Positions 35,385-46,405 of a stretch of 64,000 nt of DNA are shown here, one piece after another (position 1 is the first letter of the stretch; each line of letters starts with the position of its first letter). The position numbers were made by a program, and so were the translations under genes. A model generated the notes under the pieces. It was not told the DNA's origin. It saw only the letters and a program-made list of their open reading frames with translations, and did no database searches. Source of the DNA: Corythucha ciliata (lineage: Eukaryota; Arthropoda; Insecta; Hemiptera; Tingidae); contig CM075937.1 in NCBI GenBank assembly GCA_038030265.1, positions 41,520,198 to 41,584,197 on the forward strand, given 5' to 3'.

Positions 35385-36960
35385 CTCCATTTCTTGCCGT
35401 AAATTAGCAAATTTTCTTAATTGGCCACGACGAAGTTCGCCTCCGGAAACCGCGGCTAACCATTTTATTGATTTTCTGTGAATTAGCCAATTTTCTCTTG
35501 ATTTTACCAGCTAATCATCGATTTTTCTACATTTCAGCATTGAATTTTTAGAATTTTTCCCAATTTTCACTGCGAGTTACGTACCGCTTTTTCTAAATTT
35601 GGCCGCGGATTTAGCGGTGTCTCTCACTTTCTGGCACCAAGTTATACCTTCAGAAGCTGTGAATTGACGTTTTCTTCATTCAAACCGCGAATTAGCGTTT
35701 TTTCCTCGACCGAATTTTTGCATTAATTCGTGTTTCTCCTGATTTTAGCCGCTAATGAGCGATTTTTTTCAATTACATCCATGAATTAGGACCTTTTTTC
35801 TAAATTTTAGCCGCCGCGATTTAGCGCTTTTTCTCAGTTTGAGCCATGAAATTGCCTTCAGGTGTCGACCTACTTCTAGCCTCTAATTAGCGCTTTTTCC
35901 ACACATCATTTGCAGAAGCTTCAAGAAAACCTTAGCCGCTAAGTATTTTCCTTAATTAGATAAAAAACGCTGATCCCCAGTTTTCTTTTAGTTCCCTAAG
36001 CTGATAACGATGAGAAGGGGCACTTATATACCGTTCTTGGGGCAATTACACAGCAAAAAGTTTGGAAAAGTCGCTAATATTCGTGGCTAAAATTGTGAAA
36101 AAGCATTTGTTCGCGGTATCGATGATACTTACAGACAGAAATTGAGAAGAAATCGCAGATTCGCGGTCTATGTATATGGTATTTCATTGCTAAAGTAATG
36201 AAGAAAAAACGCTAATTTGCTGGTTTTTGGACAAGTTGATACGTGTATACCGGTATTTGCTTTTTTGCACGCGCGATAAGGCAAAAAAGGCTTTTACAAG
36301 GCAAGAAAAAACCGCTAATTCAAGGCTATAACAGTGAGAAAAAATCGTGGCTAATATTTCAAAAAACAAAGCAAAACACTAATTCGTGGCTAAAATTGAG
36401 AAAAATGGCTAATTCGCAACTGAAACTGCAAATAACCGCCCATTCGCGGATACAAAAAGAAAAGCTGATAATTCGCAGTTAAATTTGCGACAAACGGTGA
36501 TTCGCGACTGAAAATTTAGAAGAATGGCTAATTAGCCGCTAAAATTGGGACGAACGCAAATTCACGAAAAAAATTATGGAGAAAAATCACTATTCAAATA
36601 CCTGCTAAAAAGGCGCAAAATCGCTAATTCGGTAGTGAAATTGACAAAATAAAAGCGCTAAAACTAGCGACTATGAAATCGGGACAATCCTGGTTCGTGG
36701 ACAAAACTGAAAAGCATCGCTAATTAATTTGCGACTAAAATTTAGAAAAATCGCTAATTCACGGACAAATTGGGGGGGAGGGACGCTAAATTCGCGCATA
36801 ATGCCTAGAGAAAACGTTAATTCGCGGATACAAATGAAAAAAAATCGGCTAATTCAAGGGTAAAATTTAGTAAATGACTGATTCTTGACTGAAATTCAGG
36901 AAAACACAAATCTGTGGCTTCTGGAGCAACTTCGGGCCTAAAACTGAGAAAAAGAACTCA
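35385..36960. repeat. family A minisatellite, plus then minus orientation
   Basis: Plus units fill 35385-35995. Around 35955-36000 a reversed piece of the central module appears ('cgctgatccccagttttctt'). Minus units fill 36050-36960. Minus units continue at 37560-37910 past the tRNA palindrome, so the palindrome was inserted into the array. Confidence 0.85.
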
Positions 36961-37046
36961 TCTAATTAATAAATTAATTAAACTGATGTTATCCGGACGA
37001 CGATGGAAGGCATAGCCCAACACAATTAGAGTTTCGAGAAAAAATG

Positions 37047-37119
37047 GCTCCCCGGCGGGATTTGAACCCGCAACCTCTGGATTACCAGTCCAGCACGCTG
37101 CCAATTGCGCCACGGAGAC
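37047..37119 (-). tRNA. tRNA-like gene, anticodon GGT (Thr), left arm
   Basis: A 73-nt cloverleaf: D arm GCGC/GCGT, anticodon stem CTGGA/TCCAG with loop CTGGTAA (anticodon GGT), and T arm GCGGG/CCCGC with loop TTCAAAT. The acceptor pairs at 6 of 7 positions; position 1-72 is G-G. GGT is rare for eukaryotic tRNA-Thr (AGT is usual), and the 5' half resembles tRNA-Asn. More likely a SINE head or tRNA pseudogene than a working tRNA. Confidence 0.6.
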
Positions 37120-37369
37120 GCCTTTGGGAGTCGTACTCCGAGGGATAAGCTAAGCCGAACCCCACCCTGTTTCTCGAAACTCTAGGCGTTTCTCCTGATC
37201 GGTAAACCACGCGGCGACAGAAATATTCATTATATCAATCTAAAAACATTTAGATAAGATAAATTTCGGCGTGGTTTACCGATCAGGAGAAACGCCTAGA
37301 GTTTCGAGAAACAATGGAACTGGGTGGGGTTCGGCTTAGCTTATCCCTCGGAGTACGACTCCCAAAGGC

Positions 37370-37442
37370 GTCTCCGTGGCGCAATTGGCAGCGTGCTGGA
37401 CTGGTAATCCAGAGGTTGCGGGTTCAAATCCCGCCGGGGAGC
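37370..37442 (+). tRNA. tRNA-like gene, anticodon GGT (Thr), right arm
   Basis: Identical in sequence to the copy at 37047-37119, on the opposite strand. Internal box A-like TGGCGCAATTGG and box B GGTTCAAATCC could drive RNA polymerase III. A run of six T follows at 37446-37451, a natural Pol III stop directly downstream. Confidence 0.6.
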
Positions 37443-37559
37443 CATTTTTTCTCGAAACTCGAATTGTGTTGGGCGAAGCCCTTCCATCGTCGTCCGGATA
37501 ACATCAGTTTAATTAATTTATTAATTAAAAAAAATACCGGCGACAGAAATATTCATTAT

Positions 37560-37910
37560 ATCCATCTAAACTCATCTAAGCTAAAGGTGGAAAAATGGAA
37601 AAAAAAAGATAATGCAGGGCAAAATATAGTTTATCCACTGATAATTAGCGGGAAATTATGAAGAAAAATCACTTAAAGGACGACAAACGATACTTTGCGG
37701 CTCATAACGAGAAAAAGTGCTAATAAGGCTGCTGAAAAAATTAAACAAGGCAAAATTACAGCAGCGATTGAGGAAAACTCAGATTGGCGGCTACAATTGA
37801 GGAAAATCACAAATTCACGAATAAAGTGTACAAGAGGCTGTAATTCGCGGCTAAAATGGGGGGGGGGGGACTCAATTTTTGGCTCACGTTGAAAACGTTC
37901 TGGAGGCAAC
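37560..37910 (-). repeat. family A minisatellite, minus orientation
   Basis: Continuation of the 36050-36960 block beyond the tRNA palindrome. Confidence 0.8.
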
Positions 37911-38248
37911 TTTGGGGCGAAAACTTAAAATGTTTGAACGATAGTTGAAATTAAATAAGTTTAATTTACGCTTTTATGCTATTTTATGGCTGGAGCTTAA
38001 CTGTGGATGGGAGCTCTACTGCAGTTGGAGCACTGCTGTGTTCGAAGCTGTGCTAAGGTTGAGCAGATAATAAAAAGATACTGGGGGGGTATATTGTGTT
38101 CCGATGATGGGGTGACCGTGCCACATAAGTTAGACGAAAGCTCTCATAGTCTTTGTTCGCTCCAGTATATTATAAGCTTAGGTCATTCGAGTTTTTTGGT
38201 TTCCTATGATACTATTTTAGGCACGGGAGTTCTTTTGATTTCAGTTTG

Positions 38249-38725
38249 ATGGACTACGAAAATGAGCAAAAAATGGCGATGTTAAAAGCGAAAAAACAAT
38301 TCATAGCAATCGTACTTCAGCTCAAGAACATCGTCAATAGGGTGCGTGATTTTTCCGCTCCTATAACGTGTTCTACTCTATCCTGGCGATTAATTATTTT
38401 AGATAGTCGAGCATTACAGAAAAGAAATTCTTGTCAAACGAAGAGATCTTAAAAGTTTCGAAACAATGAACATCGAGCTGGATAGCATGATAAAAAATTA
38501 TCATTTGCGCGACATGAACAGGACGCTCAACGATGAAAAATCTGGACTGAAGGGTGATTTTCTATCACAAAAACTATACGACTTTGTGGCGTTCCCCTTT
38601 CTCTTTAATTATCATTAGGAAGAGCCAGACTAGACCTGAAAACGGACGATGTATCACCAGCTGAATTTCAAAAGAGGCTGAATAGATTGTCCCAGGCGTT
38701 ACGGGCTAACGGTCCGCAAAGTTAA
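38249..38725 (+). CDS. small coiled-coil protein of unknown function, 3 exons
   Basis: Exons 38249-38341, 38403-38553 and 38619-38725 join in phase into 116 residues. Donors are GTGCGT and GTGATT; acceptors end TTTTAG and CATTAG. The protein is strongly charged and helical: residues about 5-80 are rich in Lys, Glu, Leu and Met with heptad-like spacing (IVLQLKNIVNRIVEHYRKEI), followed by a linker and a short C-terminal helix (PAEFQKRLNRLSQALRA). No family recognised. A further upstream exon cannot be excluded, because an AG (CAG) lies 5 bp before the chosen ATG. It is tail-to-tail with OGFOD3, 590 bp apart. AATAAA follows at 38964. Confidence 0.6.
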
Positions 38726-38963
38726 GGCTAAACGAGCGGAATGTAGGGGAAATGTAGGAAGGTATGCCAGAAAAGCGTTCTTCATTATTACGTAATTTTA
38801 AGCTTTTCCTCTGCGTCAATCAAAATGCATGATCGGACCTTTTTTATAGACCTTGGCTGCAACAGACCAACAATTGCTCGAAACTCCTCTGATTCGGTCG
38901 AGAAAAGCCCCCCCGAGACACAAGTGAAAGTCAAATGAGCATTAAATTAATGTATAATTAGGA

Positions 38964-38969
38964 AATAAA
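38964..38969 (+). terminator. candidate polyadenylation signal of the coiled-coil gene
   Basis: AATAAA about 240 nt past the stop, overlapping a second AATAAA. Confidence 0.4.
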
Positions 38970-39312
38970 TAAACAAATAAGTAATGGCTTTCGTGGAATG
39001 GACAAAGGACAATACTAAATTTTATCTTACAGTATAACTTAAAATTGCTTCCGAGCAATTCTGTAATTTTAAGTTACCGAATCATGTCGTAAGTCACCTT
39101 ATTTCTGACTAAAACCCGGATCACACGATGCAATTTTTGAAGCAATATTGCATGCAATTTTCTTTTTTAAGTACATCCGATCACCAAGGGACATCATTTT
39201 TTCTCATCTATCATGCTTATTGCGTTGGTGTGATCCGGACTAGGATAGGAAATTACAGAATCTTCCCACTTACCACTCCTGATTCACTTCCTCTGATCTT
39301 CATTTTCATAAT

Positions 39313-42300
39313 TCATTTCACCGACTCGTCTACCGCACTATTTGGATCGCACGTAAATGGTACAGTAAGAGCGTACATATCGCCGCTAAGAATCCTTTCA
39401 ATTCGGCGTACGTTCTCTTGTCCAGACGTATACGTCAAAAGTCGACCTTTTTCAAACATGAATACTTGGGTGATTAACGCACATTTTCCAGGTTAGCACA
39501 GGTGAAAGCTTACCCGCTTTGGCCTCGACGATGGTAGAGACATTTTCAGGGTCTTCAAAAATGAACCGACCACCCTTGAAATCCATGTCGAACCCGTTCA
39601 GGAACACAACCGCCGAGTAATGAAATGACTTGTGATTGTTCTGAGGAAGTACTGAGAGATAGAAATAGGTAACTACGATAGACTGAAGAACAGTGCTCAC
39701 CTTATCTGCTCTTGAATGCCAGTACTCGTCCAGCTCGGAGATTGGTTCGTTTGAGGTTAGGCGAGAAACAAAGGATGGTGTAGTGAAATTGAGTTTATCT
39801 ACGTCGATTTTAAAACCAATGGCGACGACTTCACGTATTTTTCGTCGTATTTGACTGCAAAAATTTCACACGACAAATAATTTTTAGTTTCTAGAACACC
39901 TCCTTTCATCATTCCTACGAGAGCAAAATTTTATTTTCCCGCGAGAGCGCCTCGTCGCGGGAGTTCTTAATTTTGCCATCGACGCTACCACGGCTGAGAG
40001 CGCTCAGGTCAACGACTGTGGCGGCGGGCGTCGTCGGCGAGTCACTACCACCACCCGTTGAAGACAAGTGAGTGAGTCGACGAGCTAATTTTAGAAGACG
40101 AGCCGTTTCCTCTTGAGTCAGAATGTAATCCATGACAATGCGTCCACACATGGCTGGGGTGCAACCTGAAAAAATAAAGAAACAAAAAAATTGTGTAGTT
40201 CAACAATATTCAATGGATCCCAGCTTCCTCTCTCTTTTCTTCCTACCAAGCTTCCTACCAAAAGCGCGGGGGGGGGGGGGGAGGCACGAAAACAATTTTG
40301 TGGATTAAGCTCTTTCAAGCACCATTTCAAGGATCATTTTAGAGGGCCTTCATGAAAAAGCTAATGATTCACCCTAAAAAAAATGACGAATTAATGAGCA
40401 ACAGAACTTGCTTCCCCAGGAAAATGGCGATTTCATCACAAAAATAGGAAAAACTTGCCAATTCAACCGATTTTACGATTTTAAAACTGCCAAAATATCA
40501 CCAGAGACTTACAGTTACCTTTACTGTTCAGTTTCCTTGCCTACAAAACCAGGGGCGTAGCCAACCTATGATCAAGGGGTGGGCAGCCATCCAGGCACAC
40601 GGATTCAGAGTTCGGGGGGGGCGCACGTCTTGAGAAAAAGTGCTCGTTCGAGGATGAAATCCACGAAAAGGACATTTTCCGGCTAGTACTGAGCGAAAAC
40701 TCCCATTCACGGCTAGAATTGAGAAAAAGCGCTGATTCACGTTGAACTTGAGAAATGAATCTGCTCATTGTTCGCGGTTGGAATTGAGAAAACACGCCAA
40801 TTTGTGGTTTCGCGATCCAAAGTCCGGGCCGAAATTAAGAAAAAGCGCTAACTCACGGTTTACAGTGCTCTTTTCTCGGCTAAAATTGACAAAATAAATT
40901 GCGCGTTCAATGTAGAATTGAGAAAAATCGCTCATTTGCGGCTAAAATTGAGGGAAAATGCCAATTCACGGCTAAAATTGAGAAATGGAGCTCATTCACG
41001 CAGGTAAAATTGAGAGAAGGCACCATTTCGTGGTTTCTCAAACCAGCATCTCGGTGAATATTGCGAAAAAGTGATAATTGACTGTTTTTATACATTTATA
41101 TAGCAAGTTTGCGGGTACAATCGAGAAAGAGGGCGACTTAGCGCACGCATTTGGAAAATGTGAAAAAATTCTTATTTTCGGCTACAATTAAGGCACATTG
41201 AGGAAAACACGTATTTTAAGGTTCGCGATGCCCAGTGCTGGCCGTAATTAAAATAGTAAATCAAAAATGCGTTATTTCACGGTTTTTTGAGACCTTTTTA
41301 CAGTTAAAATGAAGAAAATAGGCTACAGTTCGAGGTAGAATTGAGAAAAAGCACTACTGAGTGCTTAAAACTTAAAGAAAAACGTCAATTCGACGCTACA
41401 AATAGTGCTCATTCACGAGTTAAATGGGGGGGGGGGATTCTGTGCAACTCCTCTTGAGGGAAAACTGGATCCACCACACCTGTGGGCAGATTCACTGGCG
41501 AAAATGACAGATGAACCATTGCCTTTTTGCAGGCTTCTAACAGGATCTGGAGGTTAGAATCGCGTCAATTCACGGTCATCAGAGACTAAATTTGCACAGA
41601 AACGGCCACTATCCGTCAAAAAATAAATATCTGTTGGAAACCTGCCGTTTGTAGCCTTCTATTTCGGATTTTATGTCGAAAAATTGAAACTTCTCTCCCA
41701 CCCACCCCCGAAAGTGATACTTTTGGAGCTAAACTTTAAATTTTAGACCTGAGACGGTAAACAGAGCTGGCAGTTTCTCTTCCACCAGTCTGTATGGCCC
41801 AGCAGGCTAAACACGAACCTTGCGAGAATGGGATTTTAGTGCGAAAAATCAGCAAAATCAGTTTCCAAGTTAAGCCGACCCTCGCAATTGGTTTGTCAGC
41901 AACAAACATCCGCGATTTTTTTATTTTTGGTGAAACCGATGTGCGAAAATGTGTTGTTTTTTTAGTGAGAAAAATCCGCAAAATTGGTTTTATGGAGCGA
42001 AATATAATAAATTTGTGTTTCTGTTAGCCAGATCAGGGAAGATATTTTTGGAATTTTGGGGGTGGGCAGCTGCCCCACGAAATCTGCGTTTTTGATTCTA
42101 GGGGAGGGCAACTGCCCACCCCTGCCCCCCGCTGGCTACGCCCATGTACAAAACGTGAATTGGTGGGCAGAGCCGCAACGAAGCATTTTACGGGAAGAAA
42201 GGCACAATTATCCCGCACCGCCGGGTATCACCCGATCTTGGGAATGTCTGTCGATGGGGAGAATTTGCGGACCCCACTCAACCTTTTCAATCCTCGCATA

Positions 42301-45300
42301 TATTTGCCACTTTAAGGAACCTATTTCGCGCCTGGACCTTTCGAAATCAATTAGCGCTTATGATCAGTTTAAGCCGTAAATTGAAGAATTAGCGGTTTTC
42401 TCAAATTGGCAACGCTTTTCTCAATTTCAAGCCACGAATTGCCGTTTTTTTGCTTCTGTTTCTCAATTTTATCATAAAGTTCCCCTCAGAAGCCACGATT
42501 TTAGACGCAAATTGAAATTTTTCTGTATTTTATAGCCACGAACCAACCCTTTTTCTCAATTTTAGCCGCGTTTTTATCCCGTGAATAAGCGATTTTACTC
42601 AATTTAAGCCGCAAATTGGGATTTTCGGGAGAAAGAGAGAGTGCTTATTGTAGGGCGTTTTAGCAGCGGACTAGAACTTTTTCTCAATTCGAGCTGATAA
42701 TTATCGTTTTTCTTACTGTTATAGCAGCAATATTTAGTGATTACTCCAAAATTAGCCGGGGGTTTTAAATTTTATACCCGCATTTACAATTTTATTTTTT
42801 TTTCACTTTTAGTATTGGATTAGTGCTTTTTCTCAATTTCGAGAAGTAAGTTGCGTTCAGAAGCCGCGAATTACCCATTTTTCTCAATTACAACAGCAAA
42901 GTAGCGTTTTTATCTAGCGAATTAGCGATTTTTCCAAGTGTTTGCCACAAATTTGCGTTTTCTTCAATTTTTAGCAGCGAATTAGCACTTTTTCTCGTTC
43001 TTAGCTTAAATTAAGCGTTTTCAGCCGAGCTAATTATTAGTGATGTTTTTTCTACAGTTTATTTGAGAGTTAGCGCTTTTTATAAATTTTATCCACGAAT
43101 TAAGCGATTTCGTCTCAATTTTAGCCGTGTATTTTTTTCTCACATGTGTACTGTATAGCCTTGATACAGCGCATTTTCCTAATTTTAGGCGTGAATCAGT
43201 GATTTTTTTCTCAATTATGGTCTAAAAGTTGCATCGAAAACCATAAATGAGCGCTTTTTCCGCGAACGTTTTGCCGCGTACTTGCCCTATGATCGGCACA
43301 TTAGAGCGCCTTCTCAACTTTACCTGCGTAATCAGCGTATTTTCTTCATTTTAACTGCGAATTTACCTCTAGAAGGCGCGAATTTTCTCAATTTGAGCCA
43401 TCAGAATAGCTCTTCCGTGGGCTCAATCGAATATTTAGCCACACTATTCGCTGATCACCAGCAACGTTCTTTTGACCAGGTACAGGTCAAATGGACCGAG
43501 GCAAATCGCTGTCCTATCACAAACCAAAACTCCATGAACATGAAACGAAAAAAATCATAATTTTTCCATCTTTAAGCTTTTCAGAGGCCCTTTCTGATAG
43601 GGGGCCCGGGGCGGTCCGCCCTCCTCGCCCCTACCTCGGTACACAACTGGGTGTCCTATTAGATGTAGACAGAGTTTATGGACACAAAATATTCAGTCCA
43701 GCAACTTTTCATAGTCACTTTAGCAATTTTCAAGGCGCAAACGATCAGTTTGACCATTTTTGAAGTGCGAGAGGTAGTTTTTACCATTTACGGGGACACG
43801 AATCGTCAGTTTTAAGCATTGTTCGCAAGTTCTGAATCATCATTTCAGTTTAGCCATTTTAGATCGTGAATAGCCAGTTTGACTATTTTTAGGGCACAAA
43901 TTGGAAAGTATACGGTCATTTTGGGGGAAAGGTAGTCAGTTTAGTCGATTAAAGGGTGCGAACGGTTAGTTTTGCCATTTTTATGGCGCAAATAATCATC
44001 AGTTTTACAATTTTTTGACGCACATAGCAGGGGCGTACCTACAAATCCTTCCAGAGGGGGCGATTCCGGCAGTCCGCAGCCAACTACCGGTGTTAAACCG
44101 GCGGGGGACGCGTTTTGTATTGCTGGGTTTTCGCAAAAACCTGGCTAAAATCGGCCTCCCGGAGGGGGAGATCCACCTATCGCCCCCCCCCCACTCTGGG
44201 TACGCCACTGACTCTGAGAACTAGTCAGTTCTCCAATGTTCTAGTCAGTGGAGCCATATTATGACGCGTGAATGGTCAGTCTGCTATTTTAAATGAATGA
44301 ATGGCCAGTTTGGCTATTTGAAGGGCGCATATTGTCAGTGGCGAGGTTATAAATTGTCAGTATGGCCATTTTTAGGTTTAAATTCTCAGTATGATAATTT
44401 TTAGGGCACGAATTGTTATAGTCTGTTCATTTTTAGGGAACGAATCACCAGTATGGCCATCAAGGTGTGAATGGTTAGTTTGTCCAATTTTGTAGAGCGC
44501 GAGTGATCGGTTTTGTCATGTTCCACAGCAAAAATATACCAATAGGCCATTTTAAAGGCGTGAATTGCCAGTTTGGCTATCATGAAGGCGTGATTTGACA
44601 GTTTAGCTATATATTTAGGGAACAAGTTGTCAGTTTTATGCATTTCGACACCCTTGGTTGAGCGGTTAGGAGTAACGTCACGGGATCAAGAGCTGTCAAA
44701 CGCGTCTGTATGGTTGCTATTAAGTTGAAATTACATGAGCAATCGGAATGTTGACCTTAGAAACTTGATTAGCTAATTCAGCCTCACAGACACAATAACG
44801 TTTGGAATTGCCCACCCCCCTCCAAGCGTTCAGTCATGATGCATCAACCTATGCGCACGCAGGGTAGGACGAATAAGCCTATAAATGACTAGGGACAAAA
44901 TTCTCAGGTTTTCGACTGACAGTACAGATTATACAGAGTTATAACTGGGATTTCGCTATTAGGTTGCGAAAATTGACCGTTTTTGGACGGAAAATAAGTT
45001 TTAAGAACGAACTGGACGTATAGTCAGGTTGTTGGTAGGGTGGGGGCTATAGACTTACACCAGCCAAGCCAGTTAATAATAGTGTATGTTCCCGTGGACA
45101 CAATGTACCACATTCCTGAATCACAAAAACTTGTCATACTACAGAGTTGCACTAAAAATAGAGTGTATCAGGCGAGGTTAACTAATACTTTTAAAGCTAA
45201 TAAAGGTGCTCCAGTGGAGGGATTACAAAATTTTAGCCGAAGCGTCTCATTTCCATAAAATTAACGTTTCTTGGCTATCCATGTCTTTAGGCTTTCAAAA

Positions 45301-45696
45301 ACCTACCTGGAAAATTTACAACTTCTGAGAAGTATTGAGGCGAACACGTTATCTCTTGCCGTCGATTGCTCAAATCATCCTTCACCCTGGCCAAATTGAC
45401 CACTTTGTCCTGGCTCGACGTGAAATAGACGATAACCAATGTACACAGAATGACGACCATTCGTGTCCATATCCTCTGTTTTGGGAAACTGGGCAGAGGC
45501 TCGGCTTTAAGGCTGATTTTCGATGGAGACGGAAATAAAAAGAAAAAAATGAACAACGTTCAATCCTCACGGTAAAAAACAAAGTAAAAATTGAAACTTA
45601 CGACTTTGCGGAAGACAGTTTGCCTTCGTCGTCAGCTTCGACCGGCTTTTTTTCTTTTTCCGCTGGTTTTCTTGACCTAACTGTAGCGTTAGTCAT
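39313..45696 (-). CDS. OGFOD3: OGFOD3 homologue (membrane-anchored 2-oxoglutarate oxygenase fold), predicted inactive, 6 exons
   Basis: Type II membrane protein of the prolyl-4-hydroxylase-like 2OG/Fe(II) family. Exons in order: 45696-45602, 45512-45307, 40165-39919, 39854-39701, 39640-39514 and 39446-39313. Phases agree throughout, giving 320 residues, close to the vertebrate length. Residues 1-45 are basic and cytosolic, a helix lies near 50-65, and conserved cysteine segments TCSPQYF and GCTPAMCGRIV follow. The oxygenase domain spans about 180-310 with FHYSAVVFLNG and FKGGRFIFEDP. The metal site is broken: the HxD position reads RAD (Arg231, Asp233), the distal histidine is Arg290 (ENVRRIE), and the 2OG-binding arginine is Met300 (GDMYA). 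The exon 6 acceptor has a poor pyrimidine tract. Intron 2 (5.1 kb) carries a hAT-like element. Confidence 0.87.
40425..40520 (+). repeat. family C-like units
   Basis: A few degenerate units ('atggcgatttcatcacaaaa', 'gccaaaatatcacc') just left of the hAT-like element. Confidence 0.5.
40550..42146. mobile_element. hAT-like element with perfect 8-bp TSD, in OGFOD3 intron 2
   Basis: The left end reads CAGGGGCGTAGCCAACC; the right end reads GCTGGCTACGCCCATG (inverted: CATGGGCGTAGCCAGC). The octamer TACAAAAC stands on both sides (40542-40549, 42147-42154). At 1597 bp it has no transposase. The interior is mostly family A minisatellite in minus orientation (40620-41420), then an unrelated stretch, and near the right end the inverted phrase 'gggcagctgcccc' and 'gggcaactgccc'. 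The right 90 bp recur at 59585-59676. Confidence 0.88.
40620..41420 (-). repeat. family A minisatellite, minus orientation
   Basis: About 25 degenerate units filling the left half of the hAT-like element. Confidence 0.85.
42340..43300 (+). repeat. family A minisatellite, plus orientation
   Basis: About 30 degenerate units leading into central module copy 3; includes 'gttgcgttcagaagccgcg' near 42850. Confidence 0.85.
43305..43560 (+). repeat. central module, copy 3
   Basis: 'caatcgaatatttagccaca', 'cagcaacgttcttttgacc' and 'caaatggaccga' in the same order as the other copies. A possible element end 'cctcggtacacaactg' follows, ending at 43649. Confidence 0.75.
43665..44640 (+). repeat. family B minisatellite (about 31 bp)
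   Basis: Degenerate units of the form 'gtcagtttggccattttt' followed by 'agggcgcgaatt'. Interrupted at 44028-44210 by a MITE-like insert. The inverse orientation is found at 53105-53400. Confidence 0.8.
44028..44210. mobile_element. small hAT-like MITE
   Basis: Left end CAGGGGCGTACCTAC and right end GGGTACGCCACTG are inverted matches; G-rich and C-rich flanks lie inside. Length 183 bp. The flanking octamers (gcacatag, actctgag) do not match, so the insertion is old or rearranged. Confidence 0.5.
44641..45306. other. intron 2 of OGFOD3, no other feature
   Basis: Nothing recognised on the plus strand. The frame at 45040-45258 shows no domain. Confidence 0.45.
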
Positions 45697-46405
45697 TTTG
45701 GGAAGTTTCTGTTCTTTTAATTTATCCGCGAAATATTGTTGTTTTTTTTTTTTTTTCAAACCCGTTTCTCTTTTACGCTTATCATAGCTTTATTGTTGTT
45801 GTATGACGACAAATCGTTCAATGTTCGACCCTTCCTTCTGTTCTGCAACCGGATTCCGGCGCCAGAAACAACCTGCTCTTCAAAAACCAAGCGTCTTCCA
45901 GCCCCCTCTCCCTAGGCTCCTTGGCTGATTTTAAGTGGAATTGAGTGATGAGAATAATTTCGCGTTGATTCAAATAGCAAAGTTAATAGCTTCTTTCATT
46001 TTTTAAATTTTATATCAGCGTGAAAAAAGACCCTGACGACTGTAAGCGTCGAGATAAATTCTCCGATCGTCTACCCGTCTACCGCGTCAACCAATCAGAA
46101 TGTAGAAGGAATATCGGCGGGAAAACGTCGGCGTGTGACTCTAACGCTACAGTTTCGGTTTTCCTCCAAATTATCGTTCCGTATTTAACCCCCTGCCCAA
46201 TCACATCGAGTACAATAATGTCTTTTGTCCACTAGGGATGGCCGGGGGGGGGGGTGACCTTGGAACTCTCAATAGTCTCTTCAACTCCACTTAATTATTA
46301 CAAGACATAGCGCTAGTCTGCCCGTCGAAACGGAACGAGACACGCCTTTGTTGCCTTCCTTACTCCTTCAGTTCTGTTTCAGAATTTAGACGATTCAAAA
46401 TCGTT
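45697..46405. promoter_or_regulatory. shared divergent promoter region, OGFOD3 / PTGR1
   Basis: The start codons of OGFOD3 (minus, 45696) and PTGR1 (plus, 46406) face away from each other across 709 bp. No TATA element is obvious. The middle (46020-46160) is less AT-rich and contains several CG dinucleotides. Inferred from gene layout only. Confidence 0.5.

Larger units (their letters stand above)
36962..37528. mobile_element. palindromic tRNA-derived SINE pair (head-to-head)
   Basis: Left arm about 36962-37212 and right arm 37269-37528 are reverse complements with few differences; the spacer is 37213-37268. Each arm holds one 73-nt tRNA-like gene, an upstream flank ('tagagtttcgagaaacaatg', 'gtacgactcccaaaggc') and a tail ending 'ttaattaatttattaatta'. 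The tail alone occurs at 34912-35000, which suggests a SINE rather than a simple tRNA locus. The spacer and the right outer flank share 'gcgacagaaatattcattat'. Confidence 0.85.

Noticed and set aside
35385..37910. CRISPR-like array of short repeats
   Set aside because: Units are degenerate, there are no constant repeats with unique spacers, and the gene content is eukaryotic.
44020..44218. TSD for the small MITE
   Set aside because: Octamers gcacatag and actctgag do not match; only the inverted ends support the element.
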